Origin: Candidatus Omnitrophota bacterium
GTDB taxonomy: Bacteria; Omnitrophota; Omnitrophia; Omnitrophales; Aquincolibacteriaceae
Direction: 5' to 3'
NCBI GenBank assembly: GCA_023246995.1
Contig: JAHFHI010000079.1
Location: forward strand, 1-6,395
DNA length: 6,395 bases
The notes under the pieces were generated by a model. That model saw only the letters and a program-made list of their open reading frames with translations. It was not told the DNA's origin and did not search any database. Every line of letters starts with the position of its first letter. Positions within the stretch are counted from its first letter, which is position 1. The position numbers and the translations under genes are program-made. Shown piece after piece: positions 1 through 6,395 of the stretch.

Positions 1-166
1 TCGGGACCATCAAATCCAGGATAATAAGATCATAGGGATTGATCGAAACAAGCTCCCAGCCTTTCTCGCCGTCATAGGCCGTGTCCACGGCGTATCCTTC
101 CTCCCGAAGGCCGCGCTCGATAAAATTTGCCATTTTCCGCTCGTCTTCCACCAAAAGCACGCGCAT
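1..166 (-). CDS. Response regulator, receiver domain N-terminus (OmpR/PhoB-like), partial
   Basis: This is the start of a two-component response regulator; the left window edge cuts it after 55 codons. The visible protein begins MRVLLVEDERKMANFIERGL and has the receiver-domain landmarks: the acidic pair E7-D8 that helps hold Mg2+, an amphipathic first helix, and the phospho-acceptor Asp at D51 in the hydrophobic strand LIILDLMVP. Similarity to the MR(I/V)LLVEDE start of CusR/OmpR-type regulators suggests a C-terminal winged-helix DNA-binding domain, but that part lies outside the window, so the subfamily is inferred. The ATG is well supported: it sits directly before the first beta strand and has a GGGGAGG ribosome binding site 11 bases upstream. 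The gene starts 5 bases after the thiO stop codon, so it is probably co-transcribed with thiO. A sensor kinase gene would be expected beyond the left edge. Confidence 0.9.
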   Translation of the reverse strand, partial: MRVLLVEDERKMANFIERGLREEGYAVDTAYDGEKGWELVSINPYDLIILDLMVP

Positions 167-171
167 ATTTT

Positions 172-1278
172 TTAAAACCTCCCCGGTGAAAAGGCCGAAA
201 GAGCCCGGGGCATCCGGCCCGAAAGAATCATGCGCGCCAGAAGCCCGCCCGCATGAACCCCGATCAAAATACCGCTTCGAAAAAAACCGGCCGCCAGAAA
301 AAGTCCGTCGAGCCGGGTAGCGCCGATCAAAGGAAGCCGGTCCTTGGCATAGGGCCTCAACCCGGCCCAAGACGTCTCTTCACGGAGCTTGACCGAATCC
401 GGAACCAGCTTGGAGATTCTTCGGCGAATCGACTTCAGGCCGGCTCGCGTCGGATGCGGCCGGAACCCTGAAAACTCCACGGTGGAACCCATCAAGAAAC
501 GGTTTTTCTTCCACGGCACAAGATAGGCGCCGTTTAAGGTGTGAAGGATCGCCCGGACCCCAAACCCGGACTCCGGTTTGGAAAGCAGGATCTGCCCCCG
601 CACCGGAACCACCGGAACCCGCACCCCGGCAAAAGAGCTCAAGCCCGCCCAGCTCCCCATGGCATTGACGATCGTCCCGGTTTTTATTCTAAGATCTCCG
701 GCCGCAAGGCCTCGCACACGGCCTTTGTCCGTCTCGAGCCGGGGCTCGGCGGTTGACTCCCGGATCTCGACTCCCGAACTCACGGCATAACGGCGCAGCG
801 CGCCTAAAAAATCTTGGGGAAACACGCGCGTGACTTTGGGGTAAAAAAGACCGCCTCGCGCCTCGGCGCTGGCACAGGGCTCGGCTTTTAAAATTTCACT
901 CCGGCTTTTCCATTCCACGGGAAATCCGCTTTTTGACTGCCATTTAAGGCGTTTGACGAGCTCGGCTTCCTCGGCGCGGTTCATGGCAATGTAATACATG
1001 CCAAGCTTTTGATAGCCTCCGTCATTTCCGCCGCGGCGTCGCAGCTCACCGATAAGCGTCCCGAACCCCTTGAAGGCCTCAAGGCACAAGTCCAGAAACG
1101 GCGTGCGGGCGCCCATTTCAAGGAGGGGGTCAAGAATCCCGGCCGCGGCCGGCGAGGCCTCTCCCATTCCGGGCGGACGGGTCAGAATCACGACTTTCCT
1201 TCCGGCCTTGGCCAAATGAAGCGCCGTGCCGAGACCGGCCACCCCGCCGCCCAGGATCACCGCGTCGTATTTCTTCAT
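172..1278 (-). CDS. thiO: ThiO-like glycine oxidase (FAD-dependent, DAO family)
   Basis: This is a 368-residue flavoenzyme of the D-amino-acid-oxidase fold, close in length to B. subtilis glycine oxidase ThiO (369). In the family the enzyme oxidises glycine with O2 to an imine used for the thiazole ring of thiamine, giving H2O2; it acts in the cytoplasm. The N-terminal Rossmann motif is GGGVAG (G10, G12, G15). A second FAD-contact segment, SPAAAGIL (42-49), matches the family's (S)AAAGM(L). Near the C-terminus [14 protein letters not shown] (306-319, R308) and GFFRSGIL (331-338, R334) match the two segments carrying the substrate-carboxylate arginines. The ATG overlaps the upstream stop as ATGA and has an AAAGGA site 9 bases upstream. 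One oddity is that the acidic residue normally ending the second beta strand, which holds the FAD ribose, is Thr33 here. No thiS, thiG or other thi gene is nearby, so another DAO-type amine oxidase remains possible. Confidence 0.8.
   Translation of the reverse strand: MKKYDAVILGGGVAGLGTALHLAKAGRKVVILTRPPGMGEASPAAAGILDPLLEMGARTPFLDLCLEAFKGFGTLIGELRRRGGNDGGYQKLGMYYIAMNRAEEAELVKRLKWQSKSGFPVEWKSRSEILKAEPCASAEARGGLFYPKVTRVFPQDFLGALRRYAVSSGVEIRESTAEPRLETDKGRVRGLAAGDLRIKTGTIVNAMGSWAGLSSFAGVRVPVVPVRGQILLSKPESGFGVRAILHTLNGAYLVPWKKNRFLMGSTVEFSGFRPHPTRAGLKSIRRRISKLVPDSVKLREETSWAGLRPYAKDRLPLIGATRLDGLFLAAGFFRSGILIGVHAGGLLARMILSGRMPRALSAFSPGRF
178..184 (-). promoter_or_regulatory. Ribosome binding site of the response regulator, inside the thiO 3' end
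   Basis: On the minus strand GGGGAGG lies within the penultimate sense codons of thiO, 11 bases before the response-regulator ATG. It is the clearest Shine-Dalgarno sequence in the window and fixes that start. Because it is embedded in thiO coding sequence, ribosomes finishing thiO would pass over it, consistent with coupled translation of the two genes. Confidence 0.7.
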
Positions 1279-3365
1279 GCTCCGATTTCCTTTCGAAAAT
1301 CTTCTTCCCGGGTCACGGGCCCCCGGCAGACATGATTTTCGCAGACATAGACCCGGACCTCATCCCCGGCCCCCCCGGCGGGCGGATAAGCTTTTACAAA
1401 CGGCGCCAACGCTTCAAGACGACTCCGGCCTTCGCCGGAATCAAGGTGCAGCAAAACATCCCCGGGCCGGAACCCTTGCCGCAAAATACCGTTCATCCTT
1501 TTGAATCGGTCATTTTGGGGATTGCCTGCAATCAAAATTTCACGGCCCGGCCCTGCGGCAAAATCGAGGGTGCTTAAAAACTCCGTATGCGCCACCGGGT
1601 GGCGGCTAAGCGCGGCGGCATTTGAGGCGAAAATTTTTGCGGCGTATTTTTCGTAGTCCGGCCGCGCCGCCATCCTGGAGAGTTTCAAAAGCAGGTTCGC
1701 GGCCGCGGAATTTCCGGAGGGGACGGCTCCGTCATAATATTCCTTGGGCCGGACAATGAGGGTTTCAGCCCCGCGGGGTGTGGAAAAAAAACCGCCGTTT
1801 TGTTCGTCCCAAAAAAGTTCGATCATCCGGCCGCAAAGCCGCGAGGCCTCTTCAATCCACCGGATTTCAAAAGTCGCTTCATAAAGATCCAGGAGCCCGG
1901 AGGCAAACATCGCGTAATCCTCGAGAAACCCGGGAATAGCGCTTTCCCCTGTTCTGAATCGCCGGAGGAGAATCCCCTCATGGCTCATGCGCTCCAGCAC
2001 AAAACCCGCGGCTTTTCGGGCAGCCTCGGCATAAGCCGCATCGCCGAGAGCCGCGGAAGCTTTCGCGAGCGCGGTGATCATAAGACCGTTCCAAGCCGTG
2101 AGGATCTTGTCGTCCTTAAAAGGCCGGATCCGTTTGCCCCGCACTTTGAAAAGTTTCGGCCGTGCTTCGGTCAAAATTTTCTTCACGCTTTCCGGCGTAA
2201 GCCCGCGGCTTCGCGCAAAGTCTTCCAGGGACTGCGTCACATGCAGGATCGAGGCGCCGCTTTCAAAATTTCCGGCCTCATCGACTCCGTAAAATTCGTT
2301 AAAAATCTTCCCATCGTGGGGGCCGAGCTCACGCGTCACTTCCTCGGGGCGCCAGACGTAAAAAATCCCCTCCTCGCCTTCGCTGTCGGCATCCTCCGCG
2401 GAATAAAACCCGCCTTCACTTGAAGTCATCTCGCCCAGGACGTAACCCAAGATGTCGCGCGCCACTCCCGCGTAGAACTCCGCTCCGGTCGCTTGGTAGG
2501 CTTCAATATAGGTCCGGGCGATGATGGCCTGGTCATAAAGCATTTTTTCAAAGTGCGGGACAAGCCAGCGCTCGTCGGTGCTGTAGCGGTGCAACCCGCC
2601 GCCCAGATGATCATAAATCCCTCCGAGCGCCATGGATTTCAAAGTAAACTCCGCCATTTCAAGGGCGCGAGGCTCCCCGGTCCTTTTCCAGTAACGCAGG
2701 AGGAGCGAAATTTCATGGCTTCTCGGGAATTTCGGAGCGCCTCCGAAACCGCCGTGTTTGGGATCAAAGCTCTGCTCGAAGTGCTGATAGGCTTTGGCGA
2801 TCAACCCCTCGGCCGAAGGAAGGTCTTGGCCGGCCGGTCCCGGACTTTTCTCCTGAAGAAGACCTGTAAGGTCTTCCCCCGCCTTTTCCATTTCCGGGCG
2901 GCTCTCCGACCAGAGTTTGGCAAGACGGGGCAAAAGGGTTTTCATGCCGGGTCTTCCCCACCGGTCCTCGGGCGGGAAATAAGTGCCTCCGGTCACGGGC
3001 TTTCCCTCGGGCGTGAGGAAAACGCTAAGCGGCCAGCCTCCGGATCCGGTGAGCGCCTGCACGGCGGTCATATAGATGTGGTCAATATCCGGCCGTTCTT
3101 CGCGGTCCACTTTGACGGGAACGAAATGCTGATTTAGAAGCGCGGCCACCTGCTCGTCTTCAAAGGATTCGCGCTCCATCACGTGGCACCAGTGGCAGGT
3201 CGAATACCCGATGGAAAGAAAAACAAGCTTGCCTTCACTTTTGGCTTTTTGGAAAGCCTCCGCGCCCCAGGGATGCCAATCCACGGGGTTGTAGGCGTGT
3301 TGAAGAAGATAGGGGCTTTTCTCCGCCACAAGCCTGTTGGCCGGACGGGAACCTGTCTTTCCCAT
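1275..3365 (-). CDS. DUF255 thioredoxin-domain protein (YyaL / SSP411 / spermatogenesis-associated protein 20 family)
   Basis: This is a 696-residue protein of the conserved YyaL/SSP411 family, whose biochemical role is not established. The N-terminal thioredoxin-fold domain (about 10-170) carries the family hallmarks [18 protein letters not shown] (10-30), a CHWC active-site pair (C57, C60), [10 protein letters not shown] (86-95), the cis-Pro segment GGWPL (109-113) and GGTYFPPED (126-134). The larger C-terminal part resembles the alpha/alpha-barrel six-hairpin glycosidase fold and has [10 protein letters not shown] (205-214), [17 protein letters not shown] (248-264) and [14 protein letters not shown] (267-280). 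No signal peptide is seen, so it is probably cytoplasmic. The frame stays open to an ATG at 3470, but that extension overlaps the upstream gene, and the family starts just before NRL, so I chose the ATG at 3365. That start has no Shine-Dalgarno; an extended -10 promoter ends 9 bases before it. The stop overlaps thiO by ATGA. Confidence 0.93.
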   Translation of the reverse strand: MGKTGSRPANRLVAEKSPYLLQHAYNPVDWHPWGAEAFQKAKSEGKLVFLSIGYSTCHWCHVMERESFEDEQVAALLNQHFVPVKVDREERPDIDHIYMTAVQALTGSGGWPLSVFLTPEGKPVTGGTYFPPEDRWGRPGMKTLLPRLAKLWSESRPEMEKAGEDLTGLLQEKSPGPAGQDLPSAEGLIAKAYQHFEQSFDPKHGGFGGAPKFPRSHEISLLLRYWKRTGEPRALEMAEFTLKSMALGGIYDHLGGGLHRYSTDERWLVPHFEKMLYDQAIIARTYIEAYQATGAEFYAGVARDILGYVLGEMTSSEGGFYSAEDADSEGEEGIFYVWRPEEVTRELGPHDGKIFNEFYGVDEAGNFESGASILHVTQSLEDFARSRGLTPESVKKILTEARPKLFKVRGKRIRPFKDDKILTAWNGLMITALAKASAALGDAAYAEAARKAAGFVLERMSHEGILLRRFRTGESAIPGFLEDYAMFASGLLDLYEATFEIRWIEEASRLCGRMIELFWDEQNGGFFSTPRGAETLIVRPKEYYDGAVPSGNSAAANLLLKLSRMAARPDYEKYAAKIFASNAAALSRHPVAHTEFLSTLDFAAGPGREILIAGNPQNDRFKRMNGILRQGFRPGDVLLHLDSGEGRSRLEALAPFVKAYPPAGGAGDEVRVYVCENHVCRGPVTREEDFRKEIGA
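1288..1293 (-). promoter_or_regulatory. Ribosome binding site of thiO
   Basis: AAAGGA on the minus strand lies 9 bases before the thiO ATG, inside the last codons of the DUF255 gene. Together with the ATGA stop/start overlap it supports this start and coupled translation. A second GGAG (1280-1283) sits only one base from the ATG, too close to serve as the site. Confidence 0.55.
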
Positions 3366-3374
3366 AACGCGCGC

Positions 3375-3383
3375 AGTATAACA
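3375..3383 (-). promoter_or_regulatory. Extended -10 promoter of the DUF255 gene, predicted leaderless transcript
   Basis: On the minus strand the gap before the DUF255 gene reads TGTTATACT: a TGn extension plus the hexamer TATACT, one mismatch from TATAAT. The matching -35 region is a C-rich run with no TTGACA-like sequence, which extended -10 promoters tolerate. Only 9 bases separate the hexamer from the ATG, so a start 6 to 8 bases downstream would give an mRNA with about 1 to 3 leader bases. The missing ribosome binding site fits this. The promoter would drive DUF255, thiO and the response regulator. Confidence 0.5.
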
Positions 3384-3398
3384 CAGCCCCGGGGGGGC

Positions 3399-3417
3399 GA
3401 AAAAACGTGCTTTTTTC
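3399..3417. repeat. A6/T6 inverted repeat after the DCC-LMF gene
   Basis: Arms GAAAAAA (3399-3405) and TTTTTTC (3411-3417) form a perfect 7-base inverted repeat around a 5-base loop. It overlaps the stop codon of the DCC-LMF gene. The stem is almost all A-T with no GC core, so it would be a weak terminator at best. Next to it is a GC-only inverted repeat: GCCCC, a GGG loop, then GGGGC on the plus strand, about 3386-3398. The pair may reduce read-through into DUF255. Confidence 0.3.
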
Positions 3418-5239
3418 AGGATTGAAGCGAGATCGCCGGGAGATAAGGGCCCTGATATTCGCGCTGCCACCAGGCCCCGGTGCGGCGGCGCGTTTCGGGA
3501 TCGGTAAAGCGGTAATCATAAGTGACCGCCCGGAGATAGCGGGGTGGATTTCCGGGAAACGGATTTTTCCCGAGGAGCTTCAGCACCTCCGGGGAGCCTT
3601 CAAGCAGCCGGACACACAAATTCACAATCCAGGGGTCGGAGCGGTAACTGCCGAGCGCGGCAAACCACATCTGCCAGTCAAGACGGGGCTGGTGCGGCTG
3701 GACAAACCCGGGACGGCGCAGGGGATCTCCGGCCTTGTACTTGAATTCATAGGCTTCCCAGGTCACGCCGTCGCGCGAACCCTCGAGAATGATTTCCGGG
3801 CGTTTAGTCGTCATCACGGCAAAAAGGCCATAGGGGTTGGCGCTTCGAAAGGGCCTCAAAAATTTCGGCACCGCTCCTAAAATACCGTCCGCACGGAAAG
3901 GTATTTTAAGCTGGCCCGCAACCTGTCCGGCAGTCACAAGAAAAAGTACGGCCGCCAGCGGCAAAAAAATCAGCGCGCGCCACTTCCGCGCTTGGCCCTC
4001 CTCTTTGGGTTTCCCGGCCCAGGCAAGCAGGCGCGGCGGCCAAAAACTGTCGTCTAAGAGCGTCAGAGCCAGCAGGATCGAGAGCAGGTTAAAAAAACAG
4101 TAATTTCCGCTTACCATGATCAAGAGATGCAGGGCCAGAAAACCGGAAAAGGCGAGAAACCTGGGGCGGCGCGGCATAAACATCAAAAACGGAAGTCCAA
4201 GCTCAATAACAAACATTCCGGCACAGGACGCCTTGTGAAACCAAAGCGGCAGGTGGTGAAAATACCAGCTGGTCCAGGAAACGAGGGGCTGGGTCTGGTA
4301 ATGGTAGGCCATGGCTGTCAGCCCCGCCCACGCGGGGTCCCCGCTTCCGAGTTTCACCACGCCTGAAGAAAACATGAGCCTGAAAAGAAGCCAGGCCACA
4401 AGCCTTCGGGTGAGGCCGCAGGGAATTTTTTGAAAGCCGCCTTTCCAGGCGAAGGGCGACCAGAAGACGGCGAGCAGCCCGGCCTCGAGAAGCAAATTGT
4501 CCCACTGGAAGGCCAGAAAATCCTCTCCCACGCTCACAAGCGACAAATAAAAAATCCAGAGGAGAAAAAAAATAAGCGGCTGGCAAATCCCCCAAAAAGC
4601 CAGGGCGGCCAGAAAAACTCCGCCCCAGGGCAGGATCTGCAGAAAAAAATCGGAATCGTTCAGCCAGACGAGCGTCGGAAGCATGAAAAAACGCTCCGGG
4701 CCGAAACGCGAGGCAAGCGCCTTTAAAAGCATCCCGGCCGGAAGAATCCCTTTGGCCCCGACAAGGCCCAGGATCTGCACCCCGAGGGAGGCAAAGGCCA
4801 CGGCATATATCAGCGCGAGGCCTTTTAAAAATATCCAGCGCGCCGCATAAAAGGACGGAGGCTCAAGATGCGGGCCCCAGAGAAGCCACGTCAGTTTCGA
4901 AAAGAGTATCCGGCGCCCGGCGACAAAGGCATAAAAGGATTCCGAAATCCAGGCGAAGCCGGGCAGGGATCGATAGAGCCCGCGAAGCCACTTTCCGCGA
5001 AGCGAAGACACGGCAAGGGTTTCAAAAACCGCCTCGGCGGCCCGGGTCACTCGGCCGGAAGACTCGATTAAATAAACGGATTCCTGAAATTTCTGCGGCG
5101 GGATTTTCGGGAAATCCCGGGCGCGTTCCTGGTAAGGGGCAAATTCGACGGCGCCCCGGCTTTGGGCTTTCCACCGAGCCACCCAGCGGCGGCAGAAATT
5201 GCAGTCCCCGTCAAAAATCAGAATCGGTTTTTGAGGCAT
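3416..5239 (-). CDS. DCC-type thiol oxidoreductase (DUF393) fused to a lipase maturation factor-like membrane domain
   Basis: This 607-residue protein joins two families. Residues 1 to about 115 are a DCC (DUF393) domain: [11 protein letters not shown] holds the DGDC signature and CxxC pair (C13, C16), and the domain ends near FYAFVAGRR (102-110). From about 130 the protein matches the lipase maturation factor (LMF1) family: several hydrophobic segments (roughly 138-158, 200-217, 221-238, 247-262, 279-294, 338-356, 362-378, 380-396 and 420-440), the FQWDNLLLE motif (244-252), [17 protein letters not shown] (288-304), YHYQTQPL (312-319) and [14 protein letters not shown] (379-392). A soluble tail (about 455-607) ends with the [11 protein letters not shown] and YDYRFTD segments typical of the family. 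In vertebrates LMF1 aids folding of secreted lipases in the ER; the bacterial role is unknown. No signal peptide precedes the DCC domain, so it probably faces the cytoplasm. The ATG directly precedes the first DCC strand but has no recognisable ribosome binding site. It starts 38 bases after mutL. Confidence 0.9.
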   Translation of the reverse strand: MPQKPILIFDGDCNFCRRWVARWKAQSRGAVEFAPYQERARDFPKIPPQKFQESVYLIESSGRVTRAAEAVFETLAVSSLRGKWLRGLYRSLPGFAWISESFYAFVAGRRILFSKLTWLLWGPHLEPPSFYAARWIFLKGLALIYAVAFASLGVQILGLVGAKGILPAGMLLKALASRFGPERFFMLPTLVWLNDSDFFLQILPWGGVFLAALAFWGICQPLIFFLLWIFYLSLVSVGEDFLAFQWDNLLLEAGLLAVFWSPFAWKGGFQKIPCGLTRRLVAWLLFRLMFSSGVVKLGSGDPAWAGLTAMAYHYQTQPLVSWTSWYFHHLPLWFHKASCAGMFVIELGLPFLMFMPRRPRFLAFSGFLALHLLIMVSGNYCFFNLLSILLALTLLDDSFWPPRLLAWAGKPKEEGQARKWRALIFLPLAAVLFLVTAGQVAGQLKIPFRADGILGAVPKFLRPFRSANPYGLFAVMTTKRPEIILEGSRDGVTWEAYEFKYKAGDPLRRPGFVQPHQPRLDWQMWFAALGSYRSDPWIVNLCVRLLEGSPEVLKLLGKNPFPGNPPRYLRAVTYDYRFTDPETRRRTGAWWQREYQGPYLPAISLQS

Positions 5240-5244
5240 GGATT

Positions 5245-5278
5245 AAAACGGCCCGGGCCCGGTAAAAAGCAGAGCCGT
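5245..5278 (-). terminator. Possible weak terminator or attenuator between mutL and the DCC-LMF gene
   Basis: Read on the minus strand, ACGGCTC (5278-5272, beginning in the mutL stop codon) can pair with GGGCCGT (5254-5248) through seven pairs, one a G-U wobble. The 17-base loop contains CCGGGCCC, and TTTT follows the stem. The T-tract is short and the loop long, so termination would be inefficient. The core also holds overlapping perfect palindromes (5250-5259 and 5253-5262). Confidence 0.25.
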
Positions 5279-6395
5279 CAAAGCACCCGCTTGAATTGCT
5301 TTTCAAGCTCGTTAAAACGGTAATTCAGAAAGGCCGGGCGCCCGTGAGGACAAGAAAAGGGGTTCTCGCAGGCCGAAAGCCTTTCAACCATGCTCACCAG
5401 GACCGGATAGGCGATCGGGTCATGCGCCTTGACGGATTTTCTCTTGCAGGAAATCAGCGCCGCGATATCCTCGGCCTTGCCTTCAAGGCCGGTCTTGATC
5501 CGCCCTTCCTCTTTTTCTTCGAGAAAGGTTTTCAAAAGCGGCACCGGGTTTTCATCGGCCAGAATGGCCGGGACGGCACGGATGACAAAAGCATTTTCTC
5601 CGAAGGCCTCGATCTCAAAACCGAGTTTGGACAGAAACGGAAGCGAGTCGCGCATGAGCTCGGCCGGGCGCATCCCGAGTTCAAGGACTTCCTGCATCAG
5701 GAGACGCTGCGCGGCGGGCGTCGCGGCTTCAAAATTTCTGACAAGGGCTTCGAAGTTAATCCGCTCATGAGCCGCGTGCTGGTCCATGATAAGAAGCCCT
5801 TCTTCAGTCTCCACCACGATAAAAGTGTTGTGAATCTGTCCCAGAATTTTGGTGATCCCCAGCTTGCCGCGCAATAAAATCGGGCTTTCAGCGGATGGCT
5901 CCGCGTGAGCCATCGCAGCCGCGGCGGTCTGCGGACCGGCCGCCGGGCTCGTCATAAAATTCGGGGCAAAGGGCCTTGTGAAAGACTGTGAGAGCGGCGC
6001 TGAAGACGGGCCTGAAGACACCTGCCAAGTCTCTGCTTGAAGCCGCGCGGCTTTCATTTGGGGCGCGAGATCGGCTTCTTCGGCGAGGCGCTTGGCCACG
6101 GTTTCCTGTAAAAGAGATTTGAGCTCGGACTCGTTCGAGATCCGGACTTCCTGCTTGGTCGGATGAACGTTCACGTCAACCCGCTCAAGATCAAGCTCAA
6201 GAAAAACGACCGCGGTCGGATACTGGCCCTGCATGAGCAGGCCGTGGAATCCCGCCTGCAGTCCGTAGCTTAAAGCCAGAGAACGAACCCACCGGCCGTT
6301 AATAAAAAAACTCTGTCCCGTGCGGTTGGAGCGCGCCAGAAAAGGCTTGCCGATCAGACCGTGAATCCGCACCGCGCTTGTCTCGCTTTGAATCT
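5278..6395 (-). CDS. mutL: DNA mismatch repair protein MutL, C-terminal part (5' end outside window)
   Basis: MutL couples mismatch recognition by MutS to strand incision and repair. The last 371 residues are visible and the frame stays open to the right edge (reading IQSETSAVRIHG), so the start and the GHKL ATPase motifs lie outside. The fragment opens in the transducer domain, with SFFINGRWVRS and DVNVHPTKQEVRI, which includes the conserved HPTK lysine. A variable Ala/Pro/Ser-rich linker follows (about fragment residues 108-170), then the C-terminal dimerisation/endonuclease domain. That domain has DQHAAHERINFE (5749-5784), an exact DQHA(X)2E(X)4E site; SCK (5443-5451) at the ACR position; CPHGRP (5335-5352); and FKR near the C-terminus, matching FxR. 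This is the set of the latent-nickase MutL class, absent from E. coli MutL, so this host probably does not use MutH. Full length would be roughly 600 residues. mutS is a common neighbour but is not in view. Confidence 0.97.
   Translation of the reverse strand, partial: IQSETSAVRIHGLIGKPFLARSNRTGQSFFINGRWVRSLALSYGLQAGFHGLLMQGQYPTAVVFLELDLERVDVNVHPTKQEVRISNESELKSLLQETVAKRLAEEADLAPQMKAARLQAETWQVSSGPSSAPLSQSFTRPFAPNFMTSPAAGPQTAAAAMAHAEPSAESPILLRGKLGITKILGQIHNTFIVVETEEGLLIMDQHAAHERINFEALVRNFEAATPAAQRLLMQEVLELGMRPAELMRDSLPFLSKLGFEIEAFGENAFVIRAVPAILADENPVPLLKTFLEEKEEGRIKTGLEGKAEDIAALISCKRKSVKAHDPIAYPVLVSMVERLSACENPFSCPHGRPAFLNYRFNELEKQFKRVL

Noticed and set aside
1800..2423. A 207-codon open frame on the plus strand
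   Set aside because: It lies wholly antisense to the strongly conserved DUF255 gene. Its translation is rich in Arg, Pro, Ser and Lys with no recognisable family, as expected from the complement of a GC-rich gene.
2493..3137. A 214-codon open frame on the plus strand
   Set aside because: It is antisense to the thioredoxin domain of DUF255, with no family motifs and no convincing start context.
3366..3470. Longer N-terminus of the DUF255 protein starting at 3470
   Set aside because: The extra 35 residues overlap the end of the upstream gene and match no part of the family, and the predicted promoter lies downstream of that ATG.
3407..3880. A 157-codon open frame on the plus strand
   Set aside because: It is antisense to the soluble tail of the DCC-LMF protein and shows low-complexity composition without recognisable domains.
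4203..4595. A 130-codon open frame on the minus strand in another frame
   Set aside because: It lies inside the membrane domain of the DCC-LMF gene. It is Arg-rich out-of-frame translation and has no ribosome binding site of its own.
5250..5262. Recombination or attachment site at the GC palindrome
   Set aside because: There is no integrase, direct repeat or mobile gene nearby, and the palindrome is short enough to arise by chance in GC-rich DNA.
5296..5877. A 193-codon open frame on the plus strand
   Set aside because: It mirrors the MutL endonuclease domain, whose catalytic motifs on the opposite strand are clearly under selection.
6370..6372. GTG as the start of the mutL gene
   Set aside because: The reading frame continues to the window edge, and the residues there belong to the middle of MutL. 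It is an internal valine codon.
1..6395. Defence island, toxin-antitoxin pair, prophage or CRISPR-type system
   Set aside because: All five genes belong to recognisable non-defence families, coding is continuous on one strand, and no spaced repeats or mobile-element genes are present.

Overview
The window is a compact block of five genes, all on the minus strand. In transcription order (right to left) they are: the 3' part of mutL; a fused DCC-type thiol oxidoreductase/lipase-maturation-factor membrane protein; a DUF255 (YyaL/SSP411-type) thioredoxin-fold protein; a ThiO-like FAD-dependent amine oxidase; and the first 55 codons of an OmpR/PhoB-type response regulator. Both edge genes are cut by the window. 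I see no tRNA, rRNA, CRISPR array, insertion sequence, integrase or attachment site. Coding density is very high, with gaps of only 38, 50 and 5 bases and one 4-base overlap, so no stretch over 300 bases lacks a gene.

Organism: this is bacterial DNA, moderately GC-rich by eye. Lys and Phe often use AAA and TTT while most other codons end in G or C. The MutL carries the metal-dependent endonuclease motifs, which excludes the MutH/Dam-type gammaproteobacteria. Genes of this type occur in many Gram-negative-like and candidate phyla, and I cannot name the phylum from the sequence alone.

Layout: mutL (right edge to 5278) is followed by a 38-base gap holding a GC-only nested palindrome and a weak terminator-like hairpin. 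Next come the DCC-LMF fusion (5239 to 3416) and a 50-base gap with an A6/T6 inverted repeat and a good extended -10 promoter that fires almost onto the next ATG. The DUF255 gene (3365 to 1275) overlaps thiO by ATGA, and thiO (1278 to 172) ends 5 bases before the response regulator (166 to the left edge), whose ribosome binding site lies inside the thiO 3' end. The last three genes are therefore probably one transcription unit that can start at the promoter before DUF255.

Function: no obvious single pathway links these genes. The strongest theme is thiol redox: a CxxC oxidoreductase fused to a membrane lipase-maturation-like domain, followed directly by a second CxxC thioredoxin-fold protein. 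ThiO would make dehydroglycine for the thiamine thiazole, but no thi genes are visible. The response regulator probably opens a two-component pair beyond the left edge. I found no defence or mobile system. The items most worth a second look are the DCC-LMF fusion, the predicted leaderless DUF255 transcript and the atypical FAD-ribose position in ThiO.
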